A DNA stretch of 64,000 nucleotides from JAWRCU01 sp033542235. Its GTDB lineage: Bacteria; Pseudomonadota; Alphaproteobacteria; Rhizobiales; Rhizobiaceae. Each line of letters begins with the position of its first letter. Position 1 is the first letter of the stretch. The stretch is from assembly GCF_033542235.1 (NCBI RefSeq), contig NZ_JAWRCU010000001.1, positions 310,001 to 374,000 on the forward strand, in the 5' to 3' direction. Shown piece after piece: positions 1 through 8,737 of the stretch. A program made the position numbers and the translations under genes. Below the pieces are notes generated by a model. That model was given only the letters and a program-made list of their open reading frames with translations. It did not search any database and was not told the DNA's origin.

Positions 1-1
1 T

Positions 2-1516
2 GTGGTGACCGATGATTCCCGCAACCACGGGTCCTGTGTGGATGCCAACTCGAATCCGAAGCGGGCTGTCGTGGGTTGTGCCGTTGATTTGCTCCAACAC
101 CGTCAGCATGCCGAGCCCGAACTGCGCGATCAGATCCGTGTGGTCGGGCTGCGGCTCCGGGAGTCCTGTCGCCGCCATATAGGCGTCGCCAATCGTCTTG
201 ATCTTCTCCACCCCGAGCCGAAGGGCGAGCATATCGAATTGGGAGAACACTCTGTTGAGGCGCTCCACCAGCCGGGATGGTGTGATCAGCGCCGCCGCTG
301 GTGTGAACTCGACAAGGTCGGCGAAAAGAATGGAAACATTCTCGAACCGGTCGGCGATGAGCGTCTCGCCCGCGTTGAGGCGCGCTACGACCGGGCTCGG
401 AAGGATATTGCGCAGTAAGGCCTCCGAGCGCTCCTTCTCGGCTTCGAGTTGGGCCAGATATTCCTGCTCCCTGTCATGCCAGCGCTTGCGATCCAGGCAG
501 GCGTTGATACGGGCGCGCAGCAATATGTGATTGAAAGGTTTCGGCAAATAGTCGTCCGCGCCTGCCTCGATACAGCGGATGACGGCATCCGTCTCGCTGA
601 GCCCCGAAATCATGATGACCGGAATGGAGTGCCATCGTTCATCCGCCTTCAGCCGTTCCAGGACCTCGATGCCGTTCATGTCGGGCATCAGCAGATCGAG
701 CAGGATCAAGTCGAACCGATCCTGCTCCAGGATGGACAATGCTTCCAGACCTGAGCTGGCTCCCACGACCTCATGACCCTCATGCATCAGGCGGCGGTTG
801 AGCAGGTCGCGGTTGGTGCTGTTGTCGTCCACCACGAGTATGCGCCCGGCCTCATTGTGCTTCGGCGAACTTTCGTCCGGGCGGAGCGAATGAAGGAGGC
901 TGACGATAGCTGCCTCGGCTGCAGCAGCCGGTTGGCTTTCGGCGATGTCAGCGCGAGCCGTATCGCCTCGACTGAGATCCACGATTGCGTCGATCCGATT
1001 GAGCAGCTGCCGCGCCTCGACCAGCAGCCTTTCGAGATCAGGCCGCAACGCATCTGCGCCGATGGAGCGGTCCAGATCCTCGATCACCATCTCGCTGTAA
1101 CCGATGATCGCGTTGAGCGACGTGCGCAAATCGTGCCGGAGTTTTGCCTGGAAGCTATCCGGATCGTCCCCGCCTGTTTCCGCGTCTGCCTTGATCTCGA
1201 GGATCCGGTCGACGAGGTCGCTGAGCATGCCGGCGGCGATAAGAACCTGGTCGAGATACGGGAGCACGTCGTCGAGCCGAAGGCGCTGTCCCTCCTCGAC
1301 GATGATTTCCTGGTAACCGAGGATCGCTCGAACCGGCATCACCAGATCCTGCCATATGATGGCAAGGGAGGCGCGCCGCTTGAATTCCGCATCGACCCTG
1401 GTGCGCGCCATCAGCCGGTCTTTCTCGCTCCCTAACGCTTTATCTTTTGTCGGCGCATCGGATTTGCCGAAAGCCGCTGCGCAGTTTTCGGTCCGCTGCA
1501 CTGAACCAACGATCAC
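2..1516 (-). CDS. DHp-receiver-adenylate cyclase fusion protein (partial, C-terminus beyond window edge)
   Basis: About 505 codons are visible; the frame is open to the left edge, so the C-terminus is missing. The start is a GTG overlapping the stop of the upstream receiver gene (GTGA), which implies translational coupling. Order read from the translation: a degenerate phosphoacceptor-like helix (WQDLVMPVRAILGYQE, with Gln where His is expected), a canonical one (RHDLRTSLNAIIGYSE), no recognisable HATPase domain, a receiver (ILVVDDNSTN; acceptor Asp in LILLDLLMPDMNG; Lys in YLPKPF), then a class III cyclase catalytic domain. The cyclase has metal-binding Asp in ILFADLVEFT and KIKTIGDAYM, and Lys in EKIKT fits ATP as substrate. 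I infer an adenylate cyclase controlled by phosphotransfer from the hybrid kinase of the same operon. It is last in the H-NOX operon as far as visible. Confidence 0.85.
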   Translation of the reverse strand, partial: MIVGSVQRTENCAAAFGKSDAPTKDKALGSEKDRLMARTRVDAEFKRRASLAIIWQDLVMPVRAILGYQEIIVEEGQRLRLDDVLPYLDQVLIAAGMLSDLVDRILEIKADAETGGDDPDSFQAKLRHDLRTSLNAIIGYSEMVIEDLDRSIGADALRPDLERLLVEARQLLNRIDAIVDLSRGDTARADIAESQPAAAAEAAIVSLLHSLRPDESSPKHNEAGRILVVDDNSTNRDLLNRRLMHEGHEVVGASSGLEALSILEQDRFDLILLDLLMPDMNGIEVLERLKADERWHSIPVIMISGLSETDAVIRCIEAGADDYLPKPFNHILLRARINACLDRKRWHDREQEYLAQLEAEKERSEALLRNILPSPVVARLNAGETLIADRFENVSILFADLVEFTPAAALITPSRLVERLNRVFSQFDMLALRLGVEKIKTIGDAYMAATGLPEPQPDHTDLIAQFGLGMLTVLEQINGTTHDSPLRIRVGIHTGPVVAGIIGHH

Positions 1517-1881
1517 CGCCGGGCCAGCAGGCGTTGCATTTTCTCCAGGAGCCGTGGCAGCTCGATCGGCTTGGTGTCGTAATCGTCGCATCCCGCAGCC
1601 AGCGCCCTCTCCCGGTCCGCCGTCATCGCGTGAGCGGTAAGAGCGATGACAGGGATCGAGCGGGTCTCTGGATTGGCCTTGAGGCGCTGGGCCGCCTCCC
1701 ATCCGTCAAGGACGGGCAGGCTCATGTCCATGAGCACGAGATCCGGGAGCTCCGTCCCAGTCATTTCCACACCGCTCGCGCCGTCATAGGCGACCAGAAC
1801 GTCGTAGCCGTGCCGAACCAGCCGTCGGGACAGCATGTCCCTGTTCAGCTCGTTATCCTCGATCAGAAGGATCTTCGCCAT
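1513..1881 (-). CDS. Single-domain response regulator (DivK/CheY-like receiver)
   Basis: This 122-residue protein is only a receiver domain. Visible are the acidic pair in LLIEDNELN, the phosphoacceptor Asp in LVLMDMSLPVLDG, and the conserved Lys in DYDTKPIELP. It has no output domain, so it probably shuttles phosphate or acts by protein contact, as DivK-type receivers do. It lies 9 bases downstream of the hybrid kinase gene, and its stop overlaps the GTG of the cyclase gene. Its partners are therefore likely the kinase upstream and the DHp-like region of the cyclase fusion downstream. The residues around the acceptor are typical of proteins annotated as DivK-like in rhizobia; true DivK orthology is not claimed. 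Confidence 0.9.
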   Translation of the reverse strand: MAKILLIEDNELNRDMLSRRLVRHGYDVLVAYDGASGVEMTGTELPDLVLMDMSLPVLDGWEAAQRLKANPETRSIPVIALTAHAMTADRERALAAGCDDYDTKPIELPRLLEKMQRLLARR

Positions 1882-1890
1882 GGCAGGCTC

Positions 1891-3612
1891 TCATCCCCCG
1901 CCCCGGCCAGGCGGCACCATCCGGGAGGACGCGACACGCGCGGCATCGACCATGGCACGCACGGTCGCGATGAGTTCTGCGCGACTGTAGGCCCCTTTCT
2001 GAAATACGTCCATGGCATGACCACGCAACCACTCGAGCTCGTCCCTGGTCAGATCCTTGGACGTCACGATGACGACGGGAATGTCGCGCCAGGCTGCGGC
2101 CTGTCGCACCGCCCGCAAAACCTCGAAGCCATCCACCTCGGGCATCATGAGGTCAAGCAGCATCACAGCCGGCACTGCCCGCGCGAGCTGCTCCAGACCC
2201 TCGGCGCCGTTGGCCGCCTCGCGCACCCTCCAGCCCTCCTTGACCAGCATCCGGCGCAGCATCGCGCGCGTCGACTGGTCGTCATCCACTACGAGGACGT
2301 CCGGCGCGACCTCCGGGCGCTGGACGCGGGCCAGCAGCCTCAGCAACTCCTTGGGATTGATCGGTTTGGTGAGGTGCTCCGCGGCTCCGAGCGCGAACCC
2401 CATGTCACGGTCGTCCAGCACGGTCACCAGGATGACCGGAATATCGCAGAGATCCGTGTCGGTTTTGAGCAACCGCAGGATTTCCCAGCCATCGAATTCC
2501 GGATTGACCACGTCGAGGATGATCGCGTCGGGTGTACCCTCCCGCGCCAGCCGCAAACCATCCGCGCCACCGCCGGCCGTGATCACCCGATAGCCCTCCT
2601 GGGTCAGCGGCCCGGCAAGCGATTTGGTTGCTTCACGCCCATCCTCCACCACCAGCACAGTGCCGACGACACGGTGCTCCCAAACCGGCTGCGGCGCCGC
2701 GAGGGCAGTATCGGAATCGATATCCGGAACGGTAACCTTGAACGTCGAGCCTTCGCCGAATGTGCTGTCCACGGTTACGTCGCCGCCGAGCATGCGGCAG
2801 AAATGCCGGGTAATCGCCAGCCCTAGTCCTGTCCCGCCATATTTCCGGGTCGTAGACGCATCCGCCTGGCTGAACGGCCGAAACAGCCCGGTCAGCTGGT
2901 CCGGTGTCATCCCGATCCCCTTGTCCGTGACCTCGAACTCTACTCCGTCGCCGCCGCTCAGACCCCTCCGCCTTGCCGTGAGCGTTATCCGCCCCTTGGT
3001 CGTGAACTTCGCGGCGTTGCTGAGCAGGTTGAGCAGGATTTGCCGAACCTTGATTGGGTCAGAACGCAGCATCCCAAGCTGCGCCTCGCAATTCACCGTC
3101 AAAGCGTTGCCGTTCTTCGCTATCAGAGGTTCGACGGTGGCTCCTACCTCATCGAGCAGGGCGACTACGTCGAAGCTCTCCAGGAACACGTCCATCTTGC
3201 CTGCCTCGATCTTCGACAGGTCGAGTATGTCGTTGATCAGGCCGAGCAGGTTCCTGCCCGCGCCGCGTATCTTTTCGAGATCGGGCCTAAGCTCGGACGG
3301 CACCAGATCCTCAGACTCTTCGAGGAGGATCTCGCTGTAGCCGATAATCGCGTTCAGTGGCGTTCTGAGCTCGTGGCTCATGCTGGCGAGGAAGTCCGAT
3401 TTCGCCTTGCTTGCCCTGATGGCCTCGTCACGAGCGGCGGCAAGCTCGGTGGTGCGCTGACCTACAAGCTCTTCCAGACGATTGTTGAGCTGTTGCAGAC
3501 GGACGTTCGCGTCGTAAATCTCGCGCGTCTTCTCCTCGGCAATCGCCTCCGCAGCCTTTCGCGCCTGTCTCTCCCGTTCCAGGCGACGCTCTAGTTGCTC
3601 GATACTACTCAC
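1891..3612 (-). CDS. Hybrid histidine kinase with two C-terminal receivers (H-NOX-associated)
   Basis: I place the start at the GTG at 3612, overlapping the H-NOX stop by 8 bases (GTGAGTAG). An ATG at 3678 in the same frame would overlap that gene by 74 bases. From the GTG the protein has 573 residues: an N-terminal coiled coil (about 1-70), a HisKA domain with His80 (SHELRTPLNAIIGYSE), a HATPase domain (N box in LNLLSNAAKF, G boxes DKGIGM and GGTGLGLAI), and two receivers with acceptor Asp in IILDVVNPEFDG and MLLDLMMPEVDG. There is no transmembrane segment, so it is cytosolic. The H-NOX gene directly upstream fits the known H-NOX/kinase pairs in which NO-bound H-NOX changes kinase activity. 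Likely phosphotransfer targets are the free receiver and the cyclase fusion downstream. Confidence 0.9.
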   Translation of the reverse strand: MSSIEQLERRLERERQARKAAEAIAEEKTREIYDANVRLQQLNNRLEELVGQRTTELAAARDEAIRASKAKSDFLASMSHELRTPLNAIIGYSEILLEESEDLVPSELRPDLEKIRGAGRNLLGLINDILDLSKIEAGKMDVFLESFDVVALLDEVGATVEPLIAKNGNALTVNCEAQLGMLRSDPIKVRQILLNLLSNAAKFTTKGRITLTARRRGLSGGDGVEFEVTDKGIGMTPDQLTGLFRPFSQADASTTRKYGGTGLGLAITRHFCRMLGGDVTVDSTFGEGSTFKVTVPDIDSDTALAAPQPVWEHRVVGTVLVVEDGREATKSLAGPLTQEGYRVITAGGGADGLRLAREGTPDAIILDVVNPEFDGWEILRLLKTDTDLCDIPVILVTVLDDRDMGFALGAAEHLTKPINPKELLRLLARVQRPEVAPDVLVVDDDQSTRAMLRRMLVKEGWRVREAANGAEGLEQLARAVPAVMLLDLMMPEVDGFEVLRAVRQAAAWRDIPVVIVTSKDLTRDELEWLRGHAMDVFQKGAYSRAELIATVRAMVDAARVASSRMVPPGRGGG

Positions 3613-4162
3613 GCCGAGCGTCTCGTTGGGTGACGACGAACCGTGCCGCTGTCCCCGCACCGGCGGAAAGGTCTTCAATCTGGAGATCGGCGTTCTCGCC
3701 GAAATGAGCGAGGCAGCCGCGGATCAAGCCCTCTGCAAGGGGCGCGAACGGTCGAGTGGACTGATATGTGAGACGCAGGTGTCCGGGTTCGGACGCATCA
3801 CAGCTGAAACTGGGCAGCTCGGCCTCGGGGTAGAGCTTGCGCACCTCCACATGTATGTAGCTCTCTACATTTTCGAGAAAACTGAAGGACGAATTCGTTC
3901 CTTCAAAGTATCTTGGATACAACACGGAAAATCTACCGAATAGATGCTCGCCGAATACCTTCATTAATTCGGAAGTTGGAATGCCCGTTTCCTTGCTGAG
4001 ACAGGATACAAGCCTTATCATCTCCGCGTGGTCGTATGTGCCGACCGACGTGTAGACTCCCCCGGAGGCAAGTTTAGCCCCATCAACGATGCGGTCGACG
4101 ATTTCGGGCGAGAACTTTTCCTCGACCATCTCGAGGAACTCTGTGAAGACAATTCCCTTCAT
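3605..4162 (-). CDS. H-NOX (heme NO-binding) domain sensor protein
   Basis: This 185-residue stand-alone domain has the family length. The proximal heme ligand is His104 in VESYIHVEVRKLYP, which aligns with the proximal His of soluble guanylate cyclase beta. The heme-propionate motif Y-x-S-x-R is present as Y133-S135-R137 (LTYQSTRPFAPLAEGL). Stand-alone H-NOX proteins bind NO at picomolar to nanomolar levels and regulate a neighbouring kinase or cyclase; here the next gene is a hybrid kinase whose start overlaps this stop. A purine-rich AGAGGA lies about 10 bases upstream of the ATG. It appears to be the first gene of a four-gene operon. Whether it discriminates against O2 cannot be decided from sequence by eye. 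Confidence 0.92.
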   Translation of the reverse strand: MKGIVFTEFLEMVEEKFSPEIVDRIVDGAKLASGGVYTSVGTYDHAEMIRLVSCLSKETGIPTSELMKVFGEHLFGRFSVLYPRYFEGTNSSFSFLENVESYIHVEVRKLYPEAELPSFSCDASEPGHLRLTYQSTRPFAPLAEGLIRGCLAHFGENADLQIEDLSAGAGTAARFVVTQRDARRE

Positions 4163-4331
4163 GGTCTGATCGTCCTCTGCTCTGCAGAATCGACATCATC
4201 CCTTCAGGTCCCGTAGTGACCGGGGGCCTTGCCATCGCCCGATGGGCAGAATGCCACCGATTATCTTCCGTTGGAAGGGCAAGTAACTGCTGCGCTGCGA
4301 CACTGATCGAATAACCGGCTCAGCACACGCC

Positions 4332-5219
4332 TCAGACGGCAGAGGTTCCTCCTTCCAGAATCCTCCAGTCGAATTCGCGTGCCCAATCAGCGAAACTGTG
4401 CCAGCGGACCTCCGGAAATTCGCGATGCAACGCGGCGATATCGGCATCGTAACCGCAGCGGTCGAACCATTCGAACATGCGCGCGGCATCCTCGCTTTGC
4501 CGGCGAGCCGCAGCGATCGGGATTTCCTGATAGTTGATCGTCCGGCCGATGGCTTGTGACAGGATCTTCGCTTGCTCCTCGCCCGACAATTCGTCCCCGG
4601 CGATATCGAAGCGTTTTCCGAAGACCTGATCGCGCCGCTCTACGAGCGCGGTGACGAAGGCCCCGATGTCCGCCAGGCCTATCAGCTGGAGGACGCGCCT
4701 CGGCGGCAGTGCAAAGGCGTATGTGCCCTGGCGCAGGGCGCCGATCGACCATGCCGCGACGATGTTCTCCATGAAGGCGACCGGCGCGCTGATCGTATAG
4801 GGGATGCCAAGGCCGGTGATGTGCTCCTCGACGAGATATTTGCTTTCGAAATGCGGGATGCCCGTCTTCTTGTTGGCGTCGCCGACGGACGAGTAGATCA
4901 GATGCCCGACGCCGGCGGACTTCGCCGCATCGGCGGCAATGATCCCCTGACTGGTCTCGGCCTCGCAGCCGGCTTCATAGCTGTTGCCCATCAGGAACAT
5001 GGTATCGACGCCGGCTGCAGCCCTGATAATGGAGGCTGCGTCACCGAGATCGCCGACCACGACTTGGGCGCCGGCCGACGCCAGGTGCCGTGCAGCGGTG
5101 CTCTCCGGCTTGCGGGTGAGCGCCTTGACGACATGTCCCTTGGACAGCAATGCCTGCGCTACTGCTCCTCCTTGCTGGCCGGTAGCGCCGGTAACCAGAA
5201 CGCTTCGTTTTGTGCTCAT
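4332..5219 (-). CDS. NmrA-like NAD(P)-binding reductase (atypical SDR)
   Basis: This 295-residue protein starts with a Rossmann motif (VLVTGATGQQGGAVAQAL) followed by features of the NmrA/HSCARG group: VKALTRKP in the cofactor-specificity loop and a conserved YSSVGDANKKTGIPHFESK segment. The active-site Tyr of classical SDRs is not evident, as usual in this group, which includes redox sensors and quinone reductases. I use the ATG at 5219; the frame runs further upstream to 5471, but that part overlaps the divergent LysR gene and lacks the fold. Divergent placement beside a LysR gene suggests that regulator once controlled it. The substrate is unknown. Confidence 0.85.
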   Translation of the reverse strand: MSTKRSVLVTGATGQQGGAVAQALLSKGHVVKALTRKPESTAARHLASAGAQVVVGDLGDAASIIRAAAGVDTMFLMGNSYEAGCEAETSQGIIAADAAKSAGVGHLIYSSVGDANKKTGIPHFESKYLVEEHITGLGIPYTISAPVAFMENIVAAWSIGALRQGTYAFALPPRRVLQLIGLADIGAFVTALVERRDQVFGKRFDIAGDELSGEEQAKILSQAIGRTINYQEIPIAAARRQSEDAARMFEWFDRCGYDADIAALHREFPEVRWHSFADWAREFDWRILEGGTSAV

Positions 5220-5316
5220 GCCTTTGCTCCTTGTTTCCGATGAAGCAAAGTTAGGGACTGCAGCATTGATCCATAATGAGCTATAATTGGGAAACATCGT
5301 CCCGAAAACCGGCACA

Positions 5317-6244
5317 ATGTTCGATCTCAACGATATCATGGTGTTCGCTCGTGTCGTTGAGGCCGGCAGTTTCACGGCCGCCGCACGCCTGCTCGGCATT
5401 CCCAAAACGACGGTTAGCCGCCGCGTTGCCGCGCTCGAGCGGGAGGTTGGTGTGCGACTGCTGCAGCGCACGACGCGCAGCCTCAGCGTAACGGATGCAG
5501 GACGTCTCTATTACGACCAGAGCAGCCAGGCGCTGCGGACGATCGAAGATGCGAATCTACAGCTCGCGCAAGCAAGCGCCGAGCCCTGGGGCACCATTCG
5601 CATTTCGGCTCCTGTCGGCTTTGGCGGTTACTTCCTGACGACCACCGTGTTCGATTTTCTTGCGGTCTACCCGAAAACCAAGGTCGAGCTGCGCCTCACG
5701 GATGACAGGCTCAATCTGGTCGAGAACGGAATCGATCTCGCTTTCCGCACCGGAATCCTTCCCGACTCCACCCTGATCGCCCGCAAGCTCGGCTCCACGC
5801 ACAGGATCTTGTGTGCCAGCCCGGACTAATCTTGCGCGGTATGGCGTCCCGGAAGGGCCGGCGCACCTCGCTCGTCATCGCTGCGTCATCGCGGGCCCGT
5901 CGGCCACTGGCGTTCAGTGGGTACTGGACGGGCCGCATGGCCAGGAAACGGTGATTGTCTCTGGACGCTTTGCCGCAAACGAGATGCAAGCCGTGATTGC
6001 CGCCGCGATCGCCGGTTACGGCATCGCCCAATTGCCTTATCGCACCGCGGAGGCGTCTATCCGGGAGGGACAGTTGCACCGCATTCTATGCGACTATACG
6101 ACGCCGGTAGGAGGCCTTTATGCCGTATATCCAAGCAGCCGGCATCTTTCGCCCCTGGTCAAGGTGTTCATCGATCTTGCAACCGAGCGATTAAGCGGCG
6201 CAGGACATTCCATGGAGCGGGCAACCATCGACCAGCTTGGCTGA
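5317..6244 (+). pseudogene. LysR-family regulator interrupted by a 1-base frameshift
   Basis: The first part (5317-5829) encodes the winged HTH (FDLNDIMVFARVVEAGSF, TTVSRRVAALEREVGVRLLQ) and the first half of the effector domain, then stops at TAA after LCASPD. The effector domain resumes in another frame from about 5830 (LARYGVPEGPAHLARH through AIAGYGIAQLP) to 6244. Removing one A from the TAATC at 5827-5831 restores a continuous reading (CASPD-Y-LARYGVPE), as expected for this family. It is either a recent pseudogene or a sequencing error. A TATAAT lies at 5282-5287 upstream. The gene is divergent from the NmrA-like reductase, the usual arrangement for a LysR regulator and its target. An alternative upstream ATG exists at 5287. 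Confidence 0.85.
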
Positions 6245-6250
6245 GCCTGT

Positions 6251-6826
6251 TTATTCCAACTCGATGAAATCCACCTGCCTGTCTGCAAGTCGATAGAATC
6301 CGTTCTGTGGGACGGGCAGCTCCAGCATTGCTCGCCGGGACAGCCCCATATAGAGGCCGCGCAATATTCTCCCCAACAGCCCGTGAGAGATTGCGATTGT
6401 TGGCTGGGAAATATCAGCAAGCCATCCTTTCGCGCGATCGCAAACGTCGTCAAAAGTTTCACCATCGGGCGATCGGAAATACCAATCGAAGCCGTCCGCT
6501 CCTTGCAGGGCGCCGGGATATTCCATGTCGATTTCGAAATGCGTCATGCCGTCCCAGGAGCCAAGCGTTACCTCCATGAGACGAGCCTCATCCTTGGACG
6601 GCAGTTGAATTGAGCGTGTAATACGCTCGGCCGTCTGCTGTGCCCGTCCCAGAGGGCTCACCTGCACCTCGAATTGCGATTCAATCCCCAAGATTTTGCG
6701 CGCCAGAAGCCTTCCGAGTTGATCGGCTTGTTCGATTCCGCGCAGGGTCAGGGGCGAGTCCATCTGTCCTTGAAAACGGCCGGCTGTATTCCAGACCGTC
6801 TCCCCATGGCGAAGCAGATAGATCAT
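6251..6826 (-). CDS. Histidine phosphatase family protein (phosphoglycerate mutase-like)
   Basis: The 191-residue protein begins with the RHG catalytic motif (IYLLRHGETVWNTAGRFQG) and has the second-half His in IAISHGLLGRIL, the complete catalytic set of the branch-1 histidine phosphatase fold. Spacing resembles GpmB/CobC-like phosphatases (PLTLRGIEQADQLG after RHG). No signal peptide is seen, so it is cytosolic. It ends convergently 6 bases from the broken LysR gene and lies 12 bases downstream of the AEC permease gene on the same strand, so the two may be co-transcribed. Substrate unknown. Confidence 0.88.
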   Translation of the reverse strand: MIYLLRHGETVWNTAGRFQGQMDSPLTLRGIEQADQLGRLLARKILGIESQFEVQVSPLGRAQQTAERITRSIQLPSKDEARLMEVTLGSWDGMTHFEIDMEYPGALQGADGFDWYFRSPDGETFDDVCDRAKGWLADISQPTIAISHGLLGRILRGLYMGLSRRAMLELPVPQNGFYRLADRQVDFIELE

Positions 6827-6838
6827 TTGGTCAAGCCC

Positions 6839-7789
6839 TCAGCCGAACACCATCTCCGCAATGGAAAGCCAGAACGCGCAGCTGATCACCGCGAAAGCCG
6901 TCGAGATGGTCATCTGGTTCGAGGTGAGCGCCTGGCCGGTGCCGAGCTGAACCGCGATCAAATAGGTGTTGATGCCTGCTGGCAGCGCGGCGGTGGCGAC
7001 GGCCACCTTGGCCGAAAGCGGAGGGAGGCCGAACAGCCAGGCGAAGCCGAGCGTCGCCGCCGGCATCAGGAAAAGCTTCAGTAGCGACAGGACGACCGCA
7101 AGCTGCACGTTTCCAGAAATGCCGAACCTGCGCAGCCCGAGCCCGACCGCAAACAGCGCCAGCGGTCCGGCAATGCCGGCAAGTGAGTCGACGAAGCGCA
7201 CGGCAAGATGTGGGAGCGGCAGGCCCGTGAAGCGCCAGGCGAGCCCGAACAATATGCCGATGATCAGTGGGTTGGCGAGGATCTTGCGCAAGAAGCCGGA
7301 GAGCAGCACCAGCGGCGGGTCCAGCTTTCCGCTTTCGCGCCCGAACAGCTCGAACAGGATGACGGAAGCCATCATCATGGTCGGCAGGTGGATCGAGACG
7401 ATCAGCGAGAGGACATTGATGCCGTCCTGCCCATAGACACCGAGGACGAAAGGTATTCCGACCAGCACGGTATTCGAAAATGCCGCAGCCACCCCGCCGA
7501 CGATGCCGGCTGCACGATCGCGTCCGAAAATCCGTGTGGTCACCAGGTGTCCCACGGCCCAGGCGACGATCACCGCCGAGAAATAGGCTGCCCACAGCCG
7601 CCAGGGTGCGGCGCCGTGGAAATCCGCGTCGACCATCGTGCGGAAGAGAAGCAGCGGAACGGCCACGCCGACGGCGAATTGCGAGAGCGCTTCGCCGATC
7701 TCCGCTTTCAGATAGCCGCTCCAGCCGGCGACGTAGCCGACCGCGATGAGCCCGAATACGAGGAGAACCGTTTCTGTGAGCGGAGACAT
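6839..7789 (-). CDS. AEC (auxin efflux carrier) family transporter
   Basis: This 316-residue protein is hydrophobic throughout, with about ten predicted membrane segments. It has the two-half arrangement of the AEC family: an N-terminal half ending in a soluble loop (ELFGRESGKLDPP) and a C-terminal half with PAGINTYLIA near the end, typical of bacterial malonate/AEC carriers. It should be an inner-membrane secondary transporter for an organic anion; rhizobial relatives are seldom assigned a substrate. The ATG at 7789 opens directly into the first segment (VLLVFGLIAVGYVAGWSGYL). A histidine phosphatase gene follows 12 bases downstream. Confidence 0.88.
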   Translation of the reverse strand: MSPLTETVLLVFGLIAVGYVAGWSGYLKAEIGEALSQFAVGVAVPLLLFRTMVDADFHGAAPWRLWAAYFSAVIVAWAVGHLVTTRIFGRDRAAGIVGGVAAAFSNTVLVGIPFVLGVYGQDGINVLSLIVSIHLPTMMMASVILFELFGRESGKLDPPLVLLSGFLRKILANPLIIGILFGLAWRFTGLPLPHLAVRFVDSLAGIAGPLALFAVGLGLRRFGISGNVQLAVVLSLLKLFLMPAATLGFAWLFGLPPLSAKVAVATAALPAGINTYLIAVQLGTGQALTSNQMTISTAFAVISCAFWLSIAEMVFG

Positions 7790-7934
7790 TGTCGCCTGAT
7801 ATGCGAGCCCGCCACGGCCGGCAATCCTCGCCCGGCGATCCCCTCCCCGCTCGCATCCGGCAACGAGTGCCCGATCTGAGAGCGCCTGCTTGTTTTTCTT
7901 GCCGCTTTCCCATCCCTATATGCCGCGCTTCGGG

Positions 7935-8031
7935 GCATGATCCCGAAAAGTTCCAGACTTTTCGGGCAAGAGCATGCGGAATAACAAGGCGTTAGAGCAG
8001 AATGGCTCTGCTGCGATTCATCCTGCTCTAA
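7935..8031. repeat. Composite intergenic palindromic repeat
   Basis: Two adjacent inverted repeats lie between divergent genes. The first is a perfect 10-bp stem with a 5-nt loop (CCCGAAAAGT at 7942-7951, TCCAG, ACTTTTCGGG at 7957-7966). The second is imperfect, with TTAGAGCAG near 7993 facing CTGCTCTAA near 8031. The ATGATCCCGAAAAGT core resembles a high-copy rhizobial intergenic repeat as far as I recall. It sits just before the Shine-Dalgarno of the next gene, so the second hairpin may touch translation. A search of the complete genome for the core would confirm repeat status. Confidence 0.65.
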
Positions 8032-8041
8032 GGGAGGGTTG

Positions 8042-8596
8042 ATGCTCCGTATTCTTTTGATCGTCGCTGCGGCGCTTCTGTGTTCGCCGGCCACGGCCAC
8101 CGAGGCCGGTTGGGCGCTGCTGCGCGAGGGCGGATACGTAGTGCTCCTTCGCCACGCAATGGCCGGTGGGGGGAGCGACCCTGCCAATGTCAACGTCGAC
8201 AACTGCTCCACCCAGCGCAACTTGACCGAGAGAGGCCGCCAGCAGGCCGATCGGCTCGGCGTGCTCCTTTCTGTCCGGGCAGCCCCAACCGAGAAGGTCC
8301 TGTCGAGCCGCTACTGCCGTTGCCTGGAGACCGCCCAGTATGCCTTTGACGACATGAAGCCCGAGACTTTCGAAGCGCTCGACCCCCTGCCCGCCGACCC
8401 AAAGCTGGCGTCTGCACAGGAGGCCGAGATCGTCGAGCGTGTGAAATCCTTCTCGGGCTCAGGCAACCTCGTGATGATCACCCACAAGGAGAACATCGAG
8501 GCGTTGACGGGCGTGTCGCCCCGCGAGGGCGAGGCGGTGATCGTCCGCGCCGACGGCGACAAGTTGCGCGTTCTGGGGCGGGTCATCTTCGATTGA
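8042..8596 (+). CDS. Exported histidine phosphatase family protein
   Basis: The 184-residue product has a hydrophobic N-terminal signal (ILLIVAAALLCSPATATEAG) and is probably periplasmic. The catalytic motif is RHAMAGGGSDP (branch-1, RHA variant); a later acidic/His pair lies in NLVMITHKENIEALTG. I start at ATG 8042 because AAGGGAGG lies 4-5 bases upstream; a TTG immediately before would crowd the ribosome site. Close relatives are described only as histidine phosphatases, often acting on phosphate esters. Neighbours give no functional hint. Confidence 0.85.
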   Translation: MLRILLIVAAALLCSPATATEAGWALLREGGYVVLLRHAMAGGGSDPANVNVDNCSTQRNLTERGRQQADRLGVLLSVRAAPTEKVLSSRYCRCLETAQYAFDDMKPETFEALDPLPADPKLASAQEAEIVERVKSFSGSGNLVMITHKENIEALTGVSPREGEAVIVRADGDKLRVLGRVIFD

Positions 8597-8737
8597 AGGC
8601 CTGCCCAGCTGCTGAGGCGTGTAGGATAGTCGCGACATCCGCCGCTGACGCCCGGTCCTGGCCTGTTCTGGAAAACTTTGCCGGCGATTCGCCCGTCAGC
8701 TTTGCCGCCGCGGGTGCATGTCCGCGCGACCGGGCAG

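Noticed and set aside
1447..2826. Long plus-strand open frame of 459 codons opposite the receiver and kinase genes
   Set aside because: It is the antisense of clear receiver and kinase domains and shows no domain of its own; GC-rich third positions on the true strand keep it open.
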